DNA of 16,354 nucleotides. Source: an uncultured Bdellovibrionales bacterium (GTDB taxonomy: Bacteria > Bdellovibrionota > FAC87 > UBA2466). Of this stretch, positions 6,230-13,530 are shown piece after piece. Positions within the stretch are counted from its first letter, which is position 1; the number at the start of each line of letters is the position of its first letter. The translations under genes were made by a program, and so were the position numbers. The notes beneath the pieces are model-generated. The model had not been told where the DNA came from, made no database searches, and saw only the letters and a program-made list of their open reading frames with translations. The DNA lies in NCBI GenBank assembly GCA_937903155.1, contig CALCZU010000057.1, forward strand, positions 1-16,354, in the 5' to 3' direction.

Positions 6230-7450
6230 ATGTCGGAAGATAAAAAAAAAACGGTTAAAGTCTTAAGAATCATCGCTCGACTCAATGTCGGCGGGCCGGC
6301 TTTGCACTGTGTCCTTCTCTCTGAAAATCTCGACAAACATGGTTATCAAACGGCTTTAGTGACCGGTCAACCCTCGAGCGATGAGGCGGATTATGAAAAA
6401 GTTTTTAATATTCAGCCGCAAAATTTTCGCCTGATTAAGCTCAAAAACCTAAGGCGTGTGATCTCAGGAGTGGGCGATCTTCTAACCTTGTTTGAATTGA
6501 TTCGAATTATTCGCCGTGAACGTCCCGAGATTGTACATACGCACACGGCAAAGGCAGGAACCTTAGGGAGAATTGCGGCGTTTTTAACAGGCGTTCCGGT
6601 CGTTGTGCATACGTTTCATGGACATGTTTTACGAGGCTATTTTGGGACGGCGTTTTCGAAATTCATCTGCCAGATTGAAAGAATGCTGGCGGTGAAAACC
6701 ACAGCGATTGTGACGCTTTCACAAGGTCTTAAAGAGGAGCTTTCGGAAGTCTTTAAGTTGGCACCGCCTCACAAGTTCAGAGTGATTCCTTTAGGGCGCG
6801 AGCTCACGTCATTTTTTAATAACGCTTCTTTTCGCGGTCAGTTGAAAAAAGAATTCAATCTTTCAGATTCGGATTTTGTCATCGGAATTATTGGACGTTT
6901 AGTGCCGATTAAAAACCATGGTTTGCTCATTGAAGCCCTTTCTCAGCTTCCCAAAGAAATTCCTTGGCATTTAATCGTGGCAGGTGAGGGTGAAGAGCGC
7001 GACGCGCTTGAAATCCGTGTCGAGCAACTCGGTGTCCGCGATCGCGTGCACTTTTTAGGATGGCGCTCGGACTTAAATGCGATCTACGCCGACCTCGATC
7101 TTTTTACCCTAAGCTCTTTGAACGAAGGAACGCCTCTTTCAATTATTGAGTCGTTTGCTTCGGGAGTCCCCGTCGTTTCGACCGATGTTGGGGGAGTTAA
7201 AGATCTCTTCACACCGGCGCCTTCAGATTGGACTGCTTCGCCGGGAACGAAAATCTTTTCGGAAGGGATTTTAGTGGAAAGTGGCGACACGCGAGCGTTG
7301 GCCGCGGCCATTCACCGGATGGCTTCAGAAAAATCCTTGAGAACTAAAATGGGCGAATCGGCTCGAATTCGAGGCGGAAATTTTTCTCAAGAAAATTTAA
7401 CCGATCGAATGAACGCTTTATATCGGGAGTTACTTTTAAAGCATGCTTGA
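6230..7450 (+). CDS. GT4-family glycosyltransferase
   Basis: A 406-residue GT-B glycosyltransferase. The N-terminal domain begins VLRIIARLNVGGPALHCVLL with the glycine loop, then VHTHTAKAGTLGRIAAFLTG and VVVHTFHGHVLRGYFG. The donor domain shows GIIGRLVPIKNHGLLIEAL and LNEGTPLSIIESFASGVPVV, with the acidic GT4 motif, followed by STDVGGVKDLF. HTAKAGTLGR and HTFHGH occur in many GT4 enzymes of capsule and O-antigen clusters. It is cytoplasmic or peripheral to the membrane. It starts nine bases after the dehydrogenase stop with no visible ribosome site, suggesting translational coupling. Its last eight bases overlap the next gene, so the two are certainly co-transcribed. Donor and acceptor are unknown; a uronic-acid transferase role next to the dehydrogenase would be a guess. 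Confidence 0.9.
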   Translation: MSEDKKKTVKVLRIIARLNVGGPALHCVLLSENLDKHGYQTALVTGQPSSDEADYEKVFNIQPQNFRLIKLKNLRRVISGVGDLLTLFELIRIIRRERPEIVHTHTAKAGTLGRIAAFLTGVPVVVHTFHGHVLRGYFGTAFSKFICQIERMLAVKTTAIVTLSQGLKEELSEVFKLAPPHKFRVIPLGRELTSFFNNASFRGQLKKEFNLSDSDFVIGIIGRLVPIKNHGLLIEALSQLPKEIPWHLIVAGEGEERDALEIRVEQLGVRDRVHFLGWRSDLNAIYADLDLFTLSSLNEGTPLSIIESFASGVPVVSTDVGGVKDLFTPAPSDWTASPGTKIFSEGILVESGDTRALAAAIHRMASEKSLRTKMGESARIRGGNFSQENLTDRMNALYRELLLKHA

Positions 7451-9173
7451 TTTCGTAAAATCAAAATTCATCCTGCTCTTTTTAGGGATTACTTTGGTTT
7501 CCTACGTTCTGACATTCTTAGTCCGCCTGATTTCTCATAAAGTTGGATTTATCTCACGACCAACGGCGGATCGATGGAGCCAGCGCCCCGTTGCGCTCGG
7601 GGGCGGAATTGCGATCCAGCTCAGTATTCTTTTAGGCATCTTATTGATTCAAGAAGATCTTCTCGTTCCGGTTTTGCCGGCGTTTTTGGCCGTGTTTATT
7701 TTAGGTGTGGTGGACGATATTTACGGTGTGCCGGCGAATGCAAAACTCGTCGTGCAGACGATTGCGGCCGCTTGGGTCGTGAATCACGGGCTGACTCTGC
7801 CTCTCCCATCTCAGGTGGCTTCCATTGCATTTACAATCATTTGGATCGTGGGGATCAGCAATGCCGTCAATCTGATCGATAATATGGACGGATTGGCCGC
7901 GGGAAGTTCTCTTATCGTGTGTCTCGGCTTTGCTTATTTATTTAAGAATTACGGCCTGGGTGAATCTTATCTCTTACTTGCGGTCTGTGTGGCTGGTGCA
8001 TGTGTGGGTTTTCTAATTCATAATTTTCCACCTGCTAAAATTTTTATGGGAGATGCGGGAAGCCTGCCCTTAGGATTTATTCTTGCCGTGATGTCCACGT
8101 GTATTCGCTTTCAGCGAAATTCGGTACCTGAGTTTTTGGCGCTCGTACCGATGATTTTAATTTTAGTGGTTCCTCTTTTTGATACTTGTCTTGTGATGGT
8201 CGCCCGTCATAATGCCAATAAGCCTTTGATGTCGGGAGGCAAAGATCACACTTCCCACCGCTTAGTCGCAATCGGTCTCAAAGATAAATCTGCGGTTTTG
8301 GTCCTTTATCTCATGGGTGTGATTGGATCGCTTTCGGCTTCTTTGATCATGTACAGCTCCCTCGGAGAGATGGTTTCTTTTTCAATTGTTGCTTTAGTGA
8401 GTCTCGTTTTATTGGGGGTATTTTTCTTAGAGGTCGCGGTTTATCCGCCCTCTTTATTTAAGACCAAAAAACCCGGCACACTTCCGCCGGCTCTTTTATA
8501 TTCTTTAGAAATTGCCGTCGATATTTGTGTGGTCTCGGTGGCGTGGACTTTCGCTCATTCCATTCGGTTTTTTGATTCCGGATATCAGACTCAACATATG
8601 TTATCGGTCATTCCAACGCTCCCCCTTTTAATCACGATTAAGCTCATCGCATTTTCCAGCTTTCGATTATATCGAGGACTTTGGCGAACGATTTGCGGAA
8701 GTGATGTGTACGTCATTTTTAAAGCCGTGACGGTCGGAAGCTTCTTTTTAATTTTGGCGCTCGCATTTAAAAATCACTTACAGAGCACCTCCCGCATTGT
8801 TTTAGTATTAGATTATTGCCTGACGTTTATATTACTTTTGGGATCCCGTGCCTCGTTTTCGGCCTTTCGTCGTTGGACTCGCAAACTTGCAAAGACTCCG
8901 AGTCGGGTGGCGTTGGTCGGGGATCCCGGTTTATTCGAAATTGTTTTAAAGGCACTTTCTAAAGAAACGGGACTCGAACTCTCAGGCGTAATTACTCCAA
9001 CGGGGGGAATGACAGGGCCCCAAGTCTTAGGAAGTATTGAAAATCTTGAAGAAATTATCTCAAAACAGGATATAGATACTCTGATTGTGGGAACCGACAA
9101 ATTCGAAGAAGCTTTAAGCCGGATTTCGCTCAAAGGCGTTGTGCTGCGACGCATTAATATGCAGTTTACGTGA
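7443..9173 (+). CDS. WecA/MraY-type phosphoglycosyltransferase fused to a CapD/WbpM-like N-terminal half
   Basis: A 576-residue, largely membrane protein. Residues 1-330 form a polytopic polyprenyl-phosphate HexNAc-1-phosphate transferase: RPVALGGGIAI (48-58), catalytic VVDDIYGVPANAK (89-101), NLIDNMDGLAAG (143-154), FMGDAGSLPLG (201-211), Asp247 in PLFDT, and HTSHRL (269-274). It should load the first sugar phosphate onto undecaprenyl phosphate. Residues 350-470 contain further membrane helices and SFRLYRGLWRTICGSDVYVIFK (406-427, quoted in part: YRGLWR), a signature of the N-terminal region of CapD/WbpM/PglF dehydratases. Residues 487-576 form a Rossmann-like fold (RVALVGDPG, DIDTLIVGTD). 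The protein ends there, with no SDR dehydratase catalytic domain. WecA-type enzymes are usually near 330-370 residues. The start overlaps the upstream gene by eight bases, with GGGAG 13 bases before the ATG. Confidence 0.88.
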   Translation: MLDFVKSKFILLFLGITLVSYVLTFLVRLISHKVGFISRPTADRWSQRPVALGGGIAIQLSILLGILLIQEDLLVPVLPAFLAVFILGVVDDIYGVPANAKLVVQTIAAAWVVNHGLTLPLPSQVASIAFTIIWIVGISNAVNLIDNMDGLAAGSSLIVCLGFAYLFKNYGLGESYLLLAVCVAGACVGFLIHNFPPAKIFMGDAGSLPLGFILAVMSTCIRFQRNSVPEFLALVPMILILVVPLFDTCLVMVARHNANKPLMSGGKDHTSHRLVAIGLKDKSAVLVLYLMGVIGSLSASLIMYSSLGEMVSFSIVALVSLVLLGVFFLEVAVYPPSLFKTKKPGTLPPALLYSLEIAVDICVVSVAWTFAHSIRFFDSGYQTQHMLSVIPTLPLLITIKLIAFSSFRLYRGLWRTICGSDVYVIFKAVTVGSFFLILALAFKNHLQSTSRIVLVLDYCLTFILLLGSRASFSAFRRWTRKLAKTPSRVALVGDPGLFEIVLKALSKETGLELSGVITPTGGMTGPQVLGSIENLEEIISKQDIDTLIVGTDKFEEALSRISLKGVVLRRINMQFT

Positions 9174-9198
9174 CCTGATTTGGTTGGCGAAGTTATTG

Positions 9199-9227
9199 CT
9201 GACACAGGTGCACCTCACTGATATTTA
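9199..9227 (+). promoter_or_regulatory. Possible promoter with a 10-base palindrome before the epimerase gene
   Basis: In the 79-base gap before the epimerase gene, CTGACA (9199-9204) and TATTTA (9222-9227) are 17 bases apart. Inside the spacer lies the perfect palindrome AGGTGCACCT (9206-9215). The -10 match is weak. The gap is longer than others in this arm, so an internal promoter with an operator is plausible but unproven. Confidence 0.3.
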
Positions 9228-9252
9228 TACCTAAAAACACGGGAGACAGACT

Positions 9253-10326
9253 TTGAGAATTCTCATTACCGGTGGCGCTGGATTTATTGGATCACATCTT
9301 GTTGAAGCTTGTTTAAAACGCGGAGACGAAGTGTATGTGGTCGATGATTTTTCGACCGGTTCGATGGAAAATTTAAAACACTTAACGTCGCAACCTCAAT
9401 ACGAAGGTCGACTTTATATTACTCAAGATTCCATCTTAAATCATGAAGTCATGCTCGAGCACATCGGAATCTGCGATGTGGTTTATCATTTAGCGGCCGC
9501 GGTCGGTGTTCAATATATTATCGACAATCCTTTGAAGTCGATTGTAACCAACGTTCGCGGAACGGAAACCGTTCTCGACATGTGCGCTAAATTTAAGAAA
9601 AAAGTTTTAATCGCTTCGACCTCTGAAGTTTACGGAAAACATGACCACGCTCCTCTCGTTGAAACCGACGATTGCGTTTATGGTCCTTCCGAAAAAATCC
9701 GTTGGAGTTATGCCGCTGGAAAACTCATGGATGAGTTTACCGGCATTGCGTATTTTAGAGAGAAACATTTACCGGTTGTGATCGTTCGACTTTTTAACAC
9801 CGTCGGTCCGAGACAAACCGGAATGTACGGAATGGTGATTCCGAGACTTGTGAAACAAGCTTTGCTGGGGCAAGCCATCACCGTTTATGGAGATGGAAAA
9901 CAATCCCGAACGTTTACGCACGTGAGTGAAGTCGTTCAGGCGCTCTTAAAGATGGTAGAAACCAAAGATGCGATGGGACAAGTAGTGAATGTCGGTGGAG
10001 TAGAAGAAGTCAGTATCCTTCAGCTCGCGCACCGGATTAAAGAACTTACCGATTCGACATCCGAAATTAAATTGATTCCTTACGATCAAGCGTATCCTAA
10101 AGACTTTGAAGACATGAAAAGACGGGTTCCTTCAACTGAAAAACTGCGATCGCTCGTCGGGTTTGCGCCGACCATGAAGCTTGATGCAATTTTAAGAGAC
10201 GTCATCCAGTATTTTAGAATGGAATTGAAACTCGAAAAAGAAGCTGAGGAAGATTACGGTTTCACACCGAAGACTCAGTCGCAAACCGATGCGCGTCCCT
10301 CCATGCTTTTGGAAAAACTTCCGTAA
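9253..10326 (+). CDS. NAD-dependent nucleotide-sugar epimerase/dehydratase (extended SDR)
   Basis: A 357-residue extended SDR. The cofactor loop ITGGAGFIGSH is at 5-15, followed by the acidic VVDDFSTG. The catalytic features are STSEVYG and the YxxxK motif in SYAAGKLMDEF. Further conserved segments are VRLFNTVGPRQTGMYG, VIPRLVKQAL, YGDGKQSRTFTHV and VNVGG. This sequence type is common in polysaccharide clusters and is variously labelled UDP-glucose 4-epimerase, UDP-glucuronate decarboxylase or GDP-mannose dehydratase; the reaction cannot be fixed here. The start is TTG at 9253: GGGAGA lies six bases upstream, and any later start would remove the glycine loop. A charged tail of about 30 residues at the C-terminus (from KLEKEAEEDYGF) has no obvious role. 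As the last polysaccharide gene of the arm, it could supply a sugar to either GT4 enzyme. Confidence 0.88.
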   Translation: MRILITGGAGFIGSHLVEACLKRGDEVYVVDDFSTGSMENLKHLTSQPQYEGRLYITQDSILNHEVMLEHIGICDVVYHLAAAVGVQYIIDNPLKSIVTNVRGTETVLDMCAKFKKKVLIASTSEVYGKHDHAPLVETDDCVYGPSEKIRWSYAAGKLMDEFTGIAYFREKHLPVVIVRLFNTVGPRQTGMYGMVIPRLVKQALLGQAITVYGDGKQSRTFTHVSEVVQALLKMVETKDAMGQVVNVGGVEEVSILQLAHRIKELTDSTSEIKLIPYDQAYPKDFEDMKRRVPSTEKLRSLVGFAPTMKLDAILRDVIQYFRMELKLEKEAEEDYGFTPKTQSQTDARPSMLLEKLP

Positions 10327-10347
10327 TTGCTTTTAAAGAGAAGCAAT
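10326..10347 (+). promoter_or_regulatory. Hairpin over the acylphosphatase start codon
   Basis: ATTGCTT (10326-10332) pairs with AAGCAAT (10341-10347), leaving an eight-base loop. The loop contains the AAAGAG that probably serves as the ribosome site, and the 3' arm covers the first two bases of the ATG at 10346. The stem could dampen translation unless opened by ribosomes finishing the epimerase gene, which ends at 10326. The pairing is seen; the effect is inferred. Confidence 0.35.
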
Positions 10348-10630
10348 GGTTTTACCCAAACTGCATTTGATGATCCAAGGAAAAGTTCAAGGTGTGGGGT
10401 TTCGTTACCACACGTCCAGGAAAGCAAAAGCGCTGGGATTAAAGGGCTGGGTTCGAAATACACGTGAAGGGCACGTCGAGTGCGTTGCGGTCGGCGAAGA
10501 GAGTGTTCTCGAGATTTTTTTGAAATGGTGTTGGGAAGGTTCTCCTGCGTCGAAAGTAACGGCAGTGGAAATCGTAGAGCGAGGGGAAGCAGAACCTTTT
10601 ACGGATTTCTTTATTAACGAAACGGTGTAA
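10346..10630 (+). CDS. acyP: Acylphosphatase
   Basis: A 94-residue protein of normal family length that hydrolyses acyl phosphates such as acetyl or carbamoyl phosphate in the cytoplasm. The signature GKVQGVGFRYHT (12-23) carries the phosphate-binding Arg20. GWVRNTREGHVE (34-45) carries the catalytic Asn38. The usual C-terminal end, FTDFFINETV, resembles the family's final beta strand. The gene begins 20 bases after the epimerase stop, and an AAAGAG stretch lies just before the ATG within a small hairpin. It is probably read from the same transcript, although its housekeeping role has no clear connection with polysaccharide synthesis. The next gene follows after five bases. Confidence 0.93.
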   Translation: MVLPKLHLMIQGKVQGVGFRYHTSRKAKALGLKGWVRNTREGHVECVAVGEESVLEIFLKWCWEGSPASKVTAVEIVERGEAEPFTDFFINETV

Positions 10631-10635
10631 ACGAA

Positions 10636-11322
10636 ATGGGTTTGAAACTTTGGGTCTGTGTAGTTGTGTTTTCTTTCTCTTTTGCGTGGTCAGCAGTTGT
10701 TCCCAAAGAGGAAGAGCGTTCCCTTGTGCATGGTGGCTGGAAAGTCCCCTCGCAAATCAGTCCTTTTCGAATTGAAAAACTTTTAAACGAGTTCGCAAGG
10801 CACACCTACGGAAAAGCCTTTCGCTTCATTGGGGTTGAGGACGATTTTGATCACGGCCATATCCTCTTTGAGAAAAAAGCGGACGGATTTTATCCGAGGG
10901 CGATTCTTTATCACACCCAGGAATTCGCCTACTCGGCTCATTGGAGAAAAAATGTCGATAGCAAGTATGACTACATCAATGTCACGACTCGAAACTGGAT
11001 TCAGTGGTTAAGTGACAATGAAGCGATCGACGGAAAGCAAATTTTCAATGCAAAAGAGTACTTAGATCCAACGAAAAAAGATCCGTCTCAGTTTGAAAAT
11101 CTGGAGCCTCAAGAAAAATTTCATTACACTCTTAATTTTCCGGATCTGGATCCCAATAAACTCGGATTTAAAACGGTCGCGGACTTACAATTTGAGTTTA
11201 GACGTTGCAAGCCCGAACCCAATGCAAATCCTTTCTCTCCAAATCAACCTATTTGGGTTCGGATAAATGGCGAAAACCACTCTCTCAACCTCACTACCAT
11301 GACATATTTAAATGAGAGATGA
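10636..11322 (+). CDS. Predicted secreted protein of unknown function
   Basis: A 228-residue protein not recognised. The first 20 residues (MGLKLWVCVVVFSFSFAWSA) form a classical signal peptide with cleavage likely after AWSA, so the mature protein would be exported to the periplasm or beyond. The mature part is soluble, rich in aromatic and charged residues (FRFIGVEDDFDHGHILFEKK, YINVTTRNWIQWLSD), with one Cys near residue 193 and no repeats or further membrane segments. Its pattern of alternating hydrophobic strands suggests a beta-rich fold. It starts five bases after acylphosphatase with no ribosome site, pointing to coupled translation. A function cannot be given. A role at the cell envelope is possible from its export alone. 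Confidence 0.7.
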   Translation: MGLKLWVCVVVFSFSFAWSAVVPKEEERSLVHGGWKVPSQISPFRIEKLLNEFARHTYGKAFRFIGVEDDFDHGHILFEKKADGFYPRAILYHTQEFAYSAHWRKNVDSKYDYINVTTRNWIQWLSDNEAIDGKQIFNAKEYLDPTKKDPSQFENLEPQEKFHYTLNFPDLDPNKLGFKTVADLQFEFRRCKPEPNANPFSPNQPIWVRINGENHSLNLTTMTYLNER

Positions 11323-11383
11323 ACGAGATAGAGTCTATTTTTTTAGAGAAATAGGTTTGAACTCCTTTTCATTTTCTAAAAAA

Positions 11384-11392
11384 TGCTAAAAT
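11384..11392 (+). promoter_or_regulatory. Extended -10 promoter before the PepSY-like gene
   Basis: TGC followed directly by TAAAAT forms an extended -10 element (TGn plus five of six -10 bases). Transcription would start near 11399, leaving a leader of about 74 bases before the GTG at 11473. No good -35 box is present at the usual distance, which extended -10 promoters tolerate. The gap 11323-11472 holds no gene I can support and no clear terminator. Confidence 0.45.
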
Positions 11393-11472
11393 AACAAGGC
11401 GTTGCAGTTCGTGTCTTGAACTTTTTAAGGTTTGGGATAAAGTCCGCCCAATCGATTTGCGAGGAGTACGCT

Positions 11473-12084
11473 GTGAAAAAATTTCTGATTCTTTCTTCGG
11501 TTTTATTTTCTGGATTTGCTTTCCCAAAAGCATTGGAACCTTTTAACTATTCGGACCTGGATGCGGAGACCTTCACTTCGGTTGTTAAAGAAGCTCGCAA
11601 TGAGATTGAAAAAGAGCTTGGAACCGAAAGTCTTTTACTGATGGTTCATGCAGCTAAAACAGAAAAAAAAGGCGCTTGTCTTGGCAAGAGCGAATTCAGA
11701 ATTTTTTTGAATAATTGGAAAGAAGAAGCAAAAGAGCCCACGAAGTATGGTTCGGTTGATTTCATTGCGGTCGAAAAAGACAAAACATGTTCTTACAAGT
11801 TAGAAGCAAAGACCGGCCTCTTCAAAGAGTTCAGTGGAGCTATTTTGGGGACTCACCCGCTCACCGATGTAAAAGAATTTAAGAACGTAAAACTTTCTCT
11901 AAAATCTGCGATTGAAACCATTCAAAAGTCGAATGCAGGTTTTGTCGCCGACAGTAGCTTAAGAGTCTTGAGTTTTCTGCAGCCTGCATCCCGAGACAAA
12001 ATCCTCTTTCATATTTCGGGCAAAGATAAAATAGGACCTGTCGATATTTACATTGATGCCGTCACGGGCGAGATTATTCCTTAG
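11473..12084 (+). CDS. Exported PepSY-like protein
   Basis: A 203-residue protein with a GTG start at 11473, chosen because GAGGAG lies six bases upstream and the resulting N-terminus MKKFLILSSVLFSGFAFPKA is a standard signal peptide. The frame extends upstream to a TTG at 11416, but that would bury the signal. The mature protein appears to hold two related halves ending YKLEAKTGLFKEF (near 113-125) and PVDIYIDAVTGEIIP (C-terminus). The DAVTGEI ending and the preceding helix LKSAIETIQKSNAGF resemble PepSY-type domains, which are small exported modules that often inhibit or chaperone proteases. This match is by pattern only. It is likely periplasmic. The next gene begins five bases after the stop. 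An extended -10 promoter at 11384-11392 probably drives it. Confidence 0.65.
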   Translation: MKKFLILSSVLFSGFAFPKALEPFNYSDLDAETFTSVVKEARNEIEKELGTESLLLMVHAAKTEKKGACLGKSEFRIFLNNWKEEAKEPTKYGSVDFIAVEKDKTCSYKLEAKTGLFKEFSGAILGTHPLTDVKEFKNVKLSLKSAIETIQKSNAGFVADSSLRVLSFLQPASRDKILFHISGKDKIGPVDIYIDAVTGEIIP

Positions 12085-12088
12085 TAAA

Positions 12089-12478
12089 ATGATTACTGGA
12101 ATTGCCCATACCACTTTACTTGTAGAGGATTACGAAAAAGCCCTCGCGTTTTATTGCGGGAGTTTAGGATTTTTAATCGTCGAAGATACGGTTCTTCCCA
12201 CAGGAAAAAGATGGGTCCGAATCCAAGCTCCGGGAGGCAAAGGTTCGGAGATTCTTCTTGTTCGAGCGATGGATGAAAAGCAACGAGCTTCGATTGGAAA
12301 TCAGACGGGCGGAAGAGTGATCTTCTTTTTTCATACAGACAATTTTGATGCAGATTATGCACAGTTTCGTTCGAAGGGAGTCGAATTCGTCGAAGGTCCT
12401 TTTGATCAGCCTTATGGAAAAGTCGGAGTCTTCAAAGACCTTTACGGCAATCGAATCGACCTGATTCAGCCGAGATAA
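12089..12478 (+). CDS. VOC-superfamily (glyoxalase/bleomycin-resistance fold) protein
   Basis: A 129-residue protein with the two beta-alpha-beta-beta-beta modules of the vicinal oxygen chelate fold. ITGIAHTTLLVEDYEKALAFYCGSLGF is the first module (quoted in parts: IAHTTLLV, YEKALAFY). VIFFFHTDNFDADYAQF opens the second, and the end GNRIDLIQPR is typical. Likely metal ligands are His7, Glu54 (in SEILLV), His82 and Asp124, where the glyoxalase family normally has Glu. Reactions in this superfamily range from isomerisation to ring cleavage and drug binding; none can be chosen here. The start is ATG 12089, five bases after the previous stop. An in-frame ATG at 12053 would add residues unlike the family and overlap the upstream gene. 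No ribosome site is visible, consistent with coupling. Confidence 0.85.
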   Translation: MITGIAHTTLLVEDYEKALAFYCGSLGFLIVEDTVLPTGKRWVRIQAPGGKGSEILLVRAMDEKQRASIGNQTGGRVIFFFHTDNFDADYAQFRSKGVEFVEGPFDQPYGKVGVFKDLYGNRIDLIQPR

Positions 12479-12493
12479 GCGACGGTCAAAAAT

Positions 12494-12523
12494 TTGACGG
12501 CCTTTAGCGAACCAATCTATTCA
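12494..12523 (+). promoter_or_regulatory. Promoter candidates for the E1 alpha/beta operon
   Basis: TTGACG (12494-12499) and TATTCA (12518-12523) are spaced by 18 bases, a reasonable sigma-70-type match. A second candidate, the extended -10 TGTTATTCT (12551-12559), lies closer to the gene. A small palindrome, GTCAAAAATTTGAC (12485-12498), overlaps the first -35. It lacks a following run of T and is not a convincing terminator for the VOC gene. Confidence 0.4.
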
Positions 12524-12597
12524 TAACACTCCGCCTCTCGTTGAAATTCATGTTATTCTAGAAGTACCTCGCCGTATTACCCTTCAAGGAAAATCAA

Positions 12598-13530
12598 ATG
12601 ATCTCATTCAAGTCTTTGGAAGAAGAGTTGTTCTATAAAACTTTGCGCATTCGGATGGTAGAAGAACGAATTGCAGAGATTTATCCCTCGGATAAAATTC
12701 AAAGCCCCTGTCACTTAAGTATTGGGCAAGAAGCCGTGGCAGTGGGTGCTTGCCACAGTTTGACGAACGAGGATTTGATTTTCAGTAATTATCGCGGTCA
12801 CGCGTATATGCTCGCGAAAGGTGGAAGCCTAAAGGAGATGATTGCCGAGTTGTACGGTAAGTACACAGGTTGCGGTCATGGAAAAGCGGGGAGTATGCAT
12901 CTTTTCTCTGAAAAGGTCGGCATGATGGTTTCCTCCGCAGTGGTCGCAAGCACGATTCCTCATGCAGTGGGTGCGGCGCTTGGAATGAAAAACAATCAAA
13001 GAAAGAATATTGCAGTAACGATTTTTGGAGATGGTGCAACCGAAGAGGGAATTTTTCACGAGTCTCTAAATTTTGCAGCTTTGAAACAGGTTCCGGTTCT
13101 TTTCTTATGCGAAAACAATGGGCTTGCGATTCATTCTAAGTTGAATGCGAGACAGGCTTATAAAATCGCGGACATTCCGAAAAGTTTTGGGATCAAAACA
13201 ATCGTTTGTGAAGAAGGTTACGATCCGTTGAAAGTGCATGCGTGTTTCTCAAAAGCGATTCAAGAAATGAAGAAAAATCCCGCTCCAGTCTTTATCGAAG
13301 TAACGACTTGCCGATATCGTGAACATGTGGGCCCCAACGAAGATTTCAATGCAGGATACCGTTCCAAAAAGGAAGTGGATATTTGGAAATCAAAAGATCC
13401 CGTCTGCACCAATAAAAAAGGAATCGAGCAGTACGCTCCGATGATCCAAAAGGAAATTAATGAAGCCGTAGAATTTGCTGAAAACAGCCCATGGCCAGAA
13501 GCCAAGGAGTTACTCAATGACGTCCAATAA
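12598..13530 (+). CDS. Thiamine-diphosphate 2-oxoacid dehydrogenase E1 component, alpha subunit
   Basis: A 310-residue E1-alpha-type subunit. In the usual complexes, alpha and beta form a heterotetramer that decarboxylates a 2-oxoacid and passes the acyl group to a lipoyl E2. The N-terminal part has SIGQEAVAVG (41-50) and YRGHAYMLAKG. CGHGKAGSMHLF (92-103) is conserved. The thiamine-diphosphate motif runs from GDGATEEGIFHE (144-155) to LCENNGLAIHS (170-180), with Asn173-Asn174. The active-site loop histidine is His243 in RYREHVGPNED. All key residues appear intact. The gene is somewhat shorter than typical PDH alpha (about 320-370). AAGGA lies seven bases before the ATG. It overlaps the beta gene by 14 bases. 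No E2 or E3 gene follows, so its acyl acceptor is unclear. Sequence alone does not separate pyruvate, acetoin or branched-chain substrates. Confidence 0.92.
   Translation: MISFKSLEEELFYKTLRIRMVEERIAEIYPSDKIQSPCHLSIGQEAVAVGACHSLTNEDLIFSNYRGHAYMLAKGGSLKEMIAELYGKYTGCGHGKAGSMHLFSEKVGMMVSSAVVASTIPHAVGAALGMKNNQRKNIAVTIFGDGATEEGIFHESLNFAALKQVPVLFLCENNGLAIHSKLNARQAYKIADIPKSFGIKTIVCEEGYDPLKVHACFSKAIQEMKKNPAPVFIEVTTCRYREHVGPNEDFNAGYRSKKEVDIWKSKDPVCTNKKGIEQYAPMIQKEINEAVEFAENSPWPEAKELLNDVQ

Noticed and set aside
11323..11360. Possible terminator after the 228-residue secreted protein (CTATTT...AAATAG)
   Set aside because: The stem is AT-rich and short, and no T-run follows it. It is not convincing as an intrinsic terminator.
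11416..11472. Upstream TTG start for the PepSY-like protein
   Set aside because: GAGGAG precedes the GTG at 11473, and the shorter form begins with a proper signal peptide.
12053..12088. Upstream ATG for the VOC protein
   Set aside because: It would overlap the preceding gene and add residues unlike the family, which normally begins close to the first beta strand.
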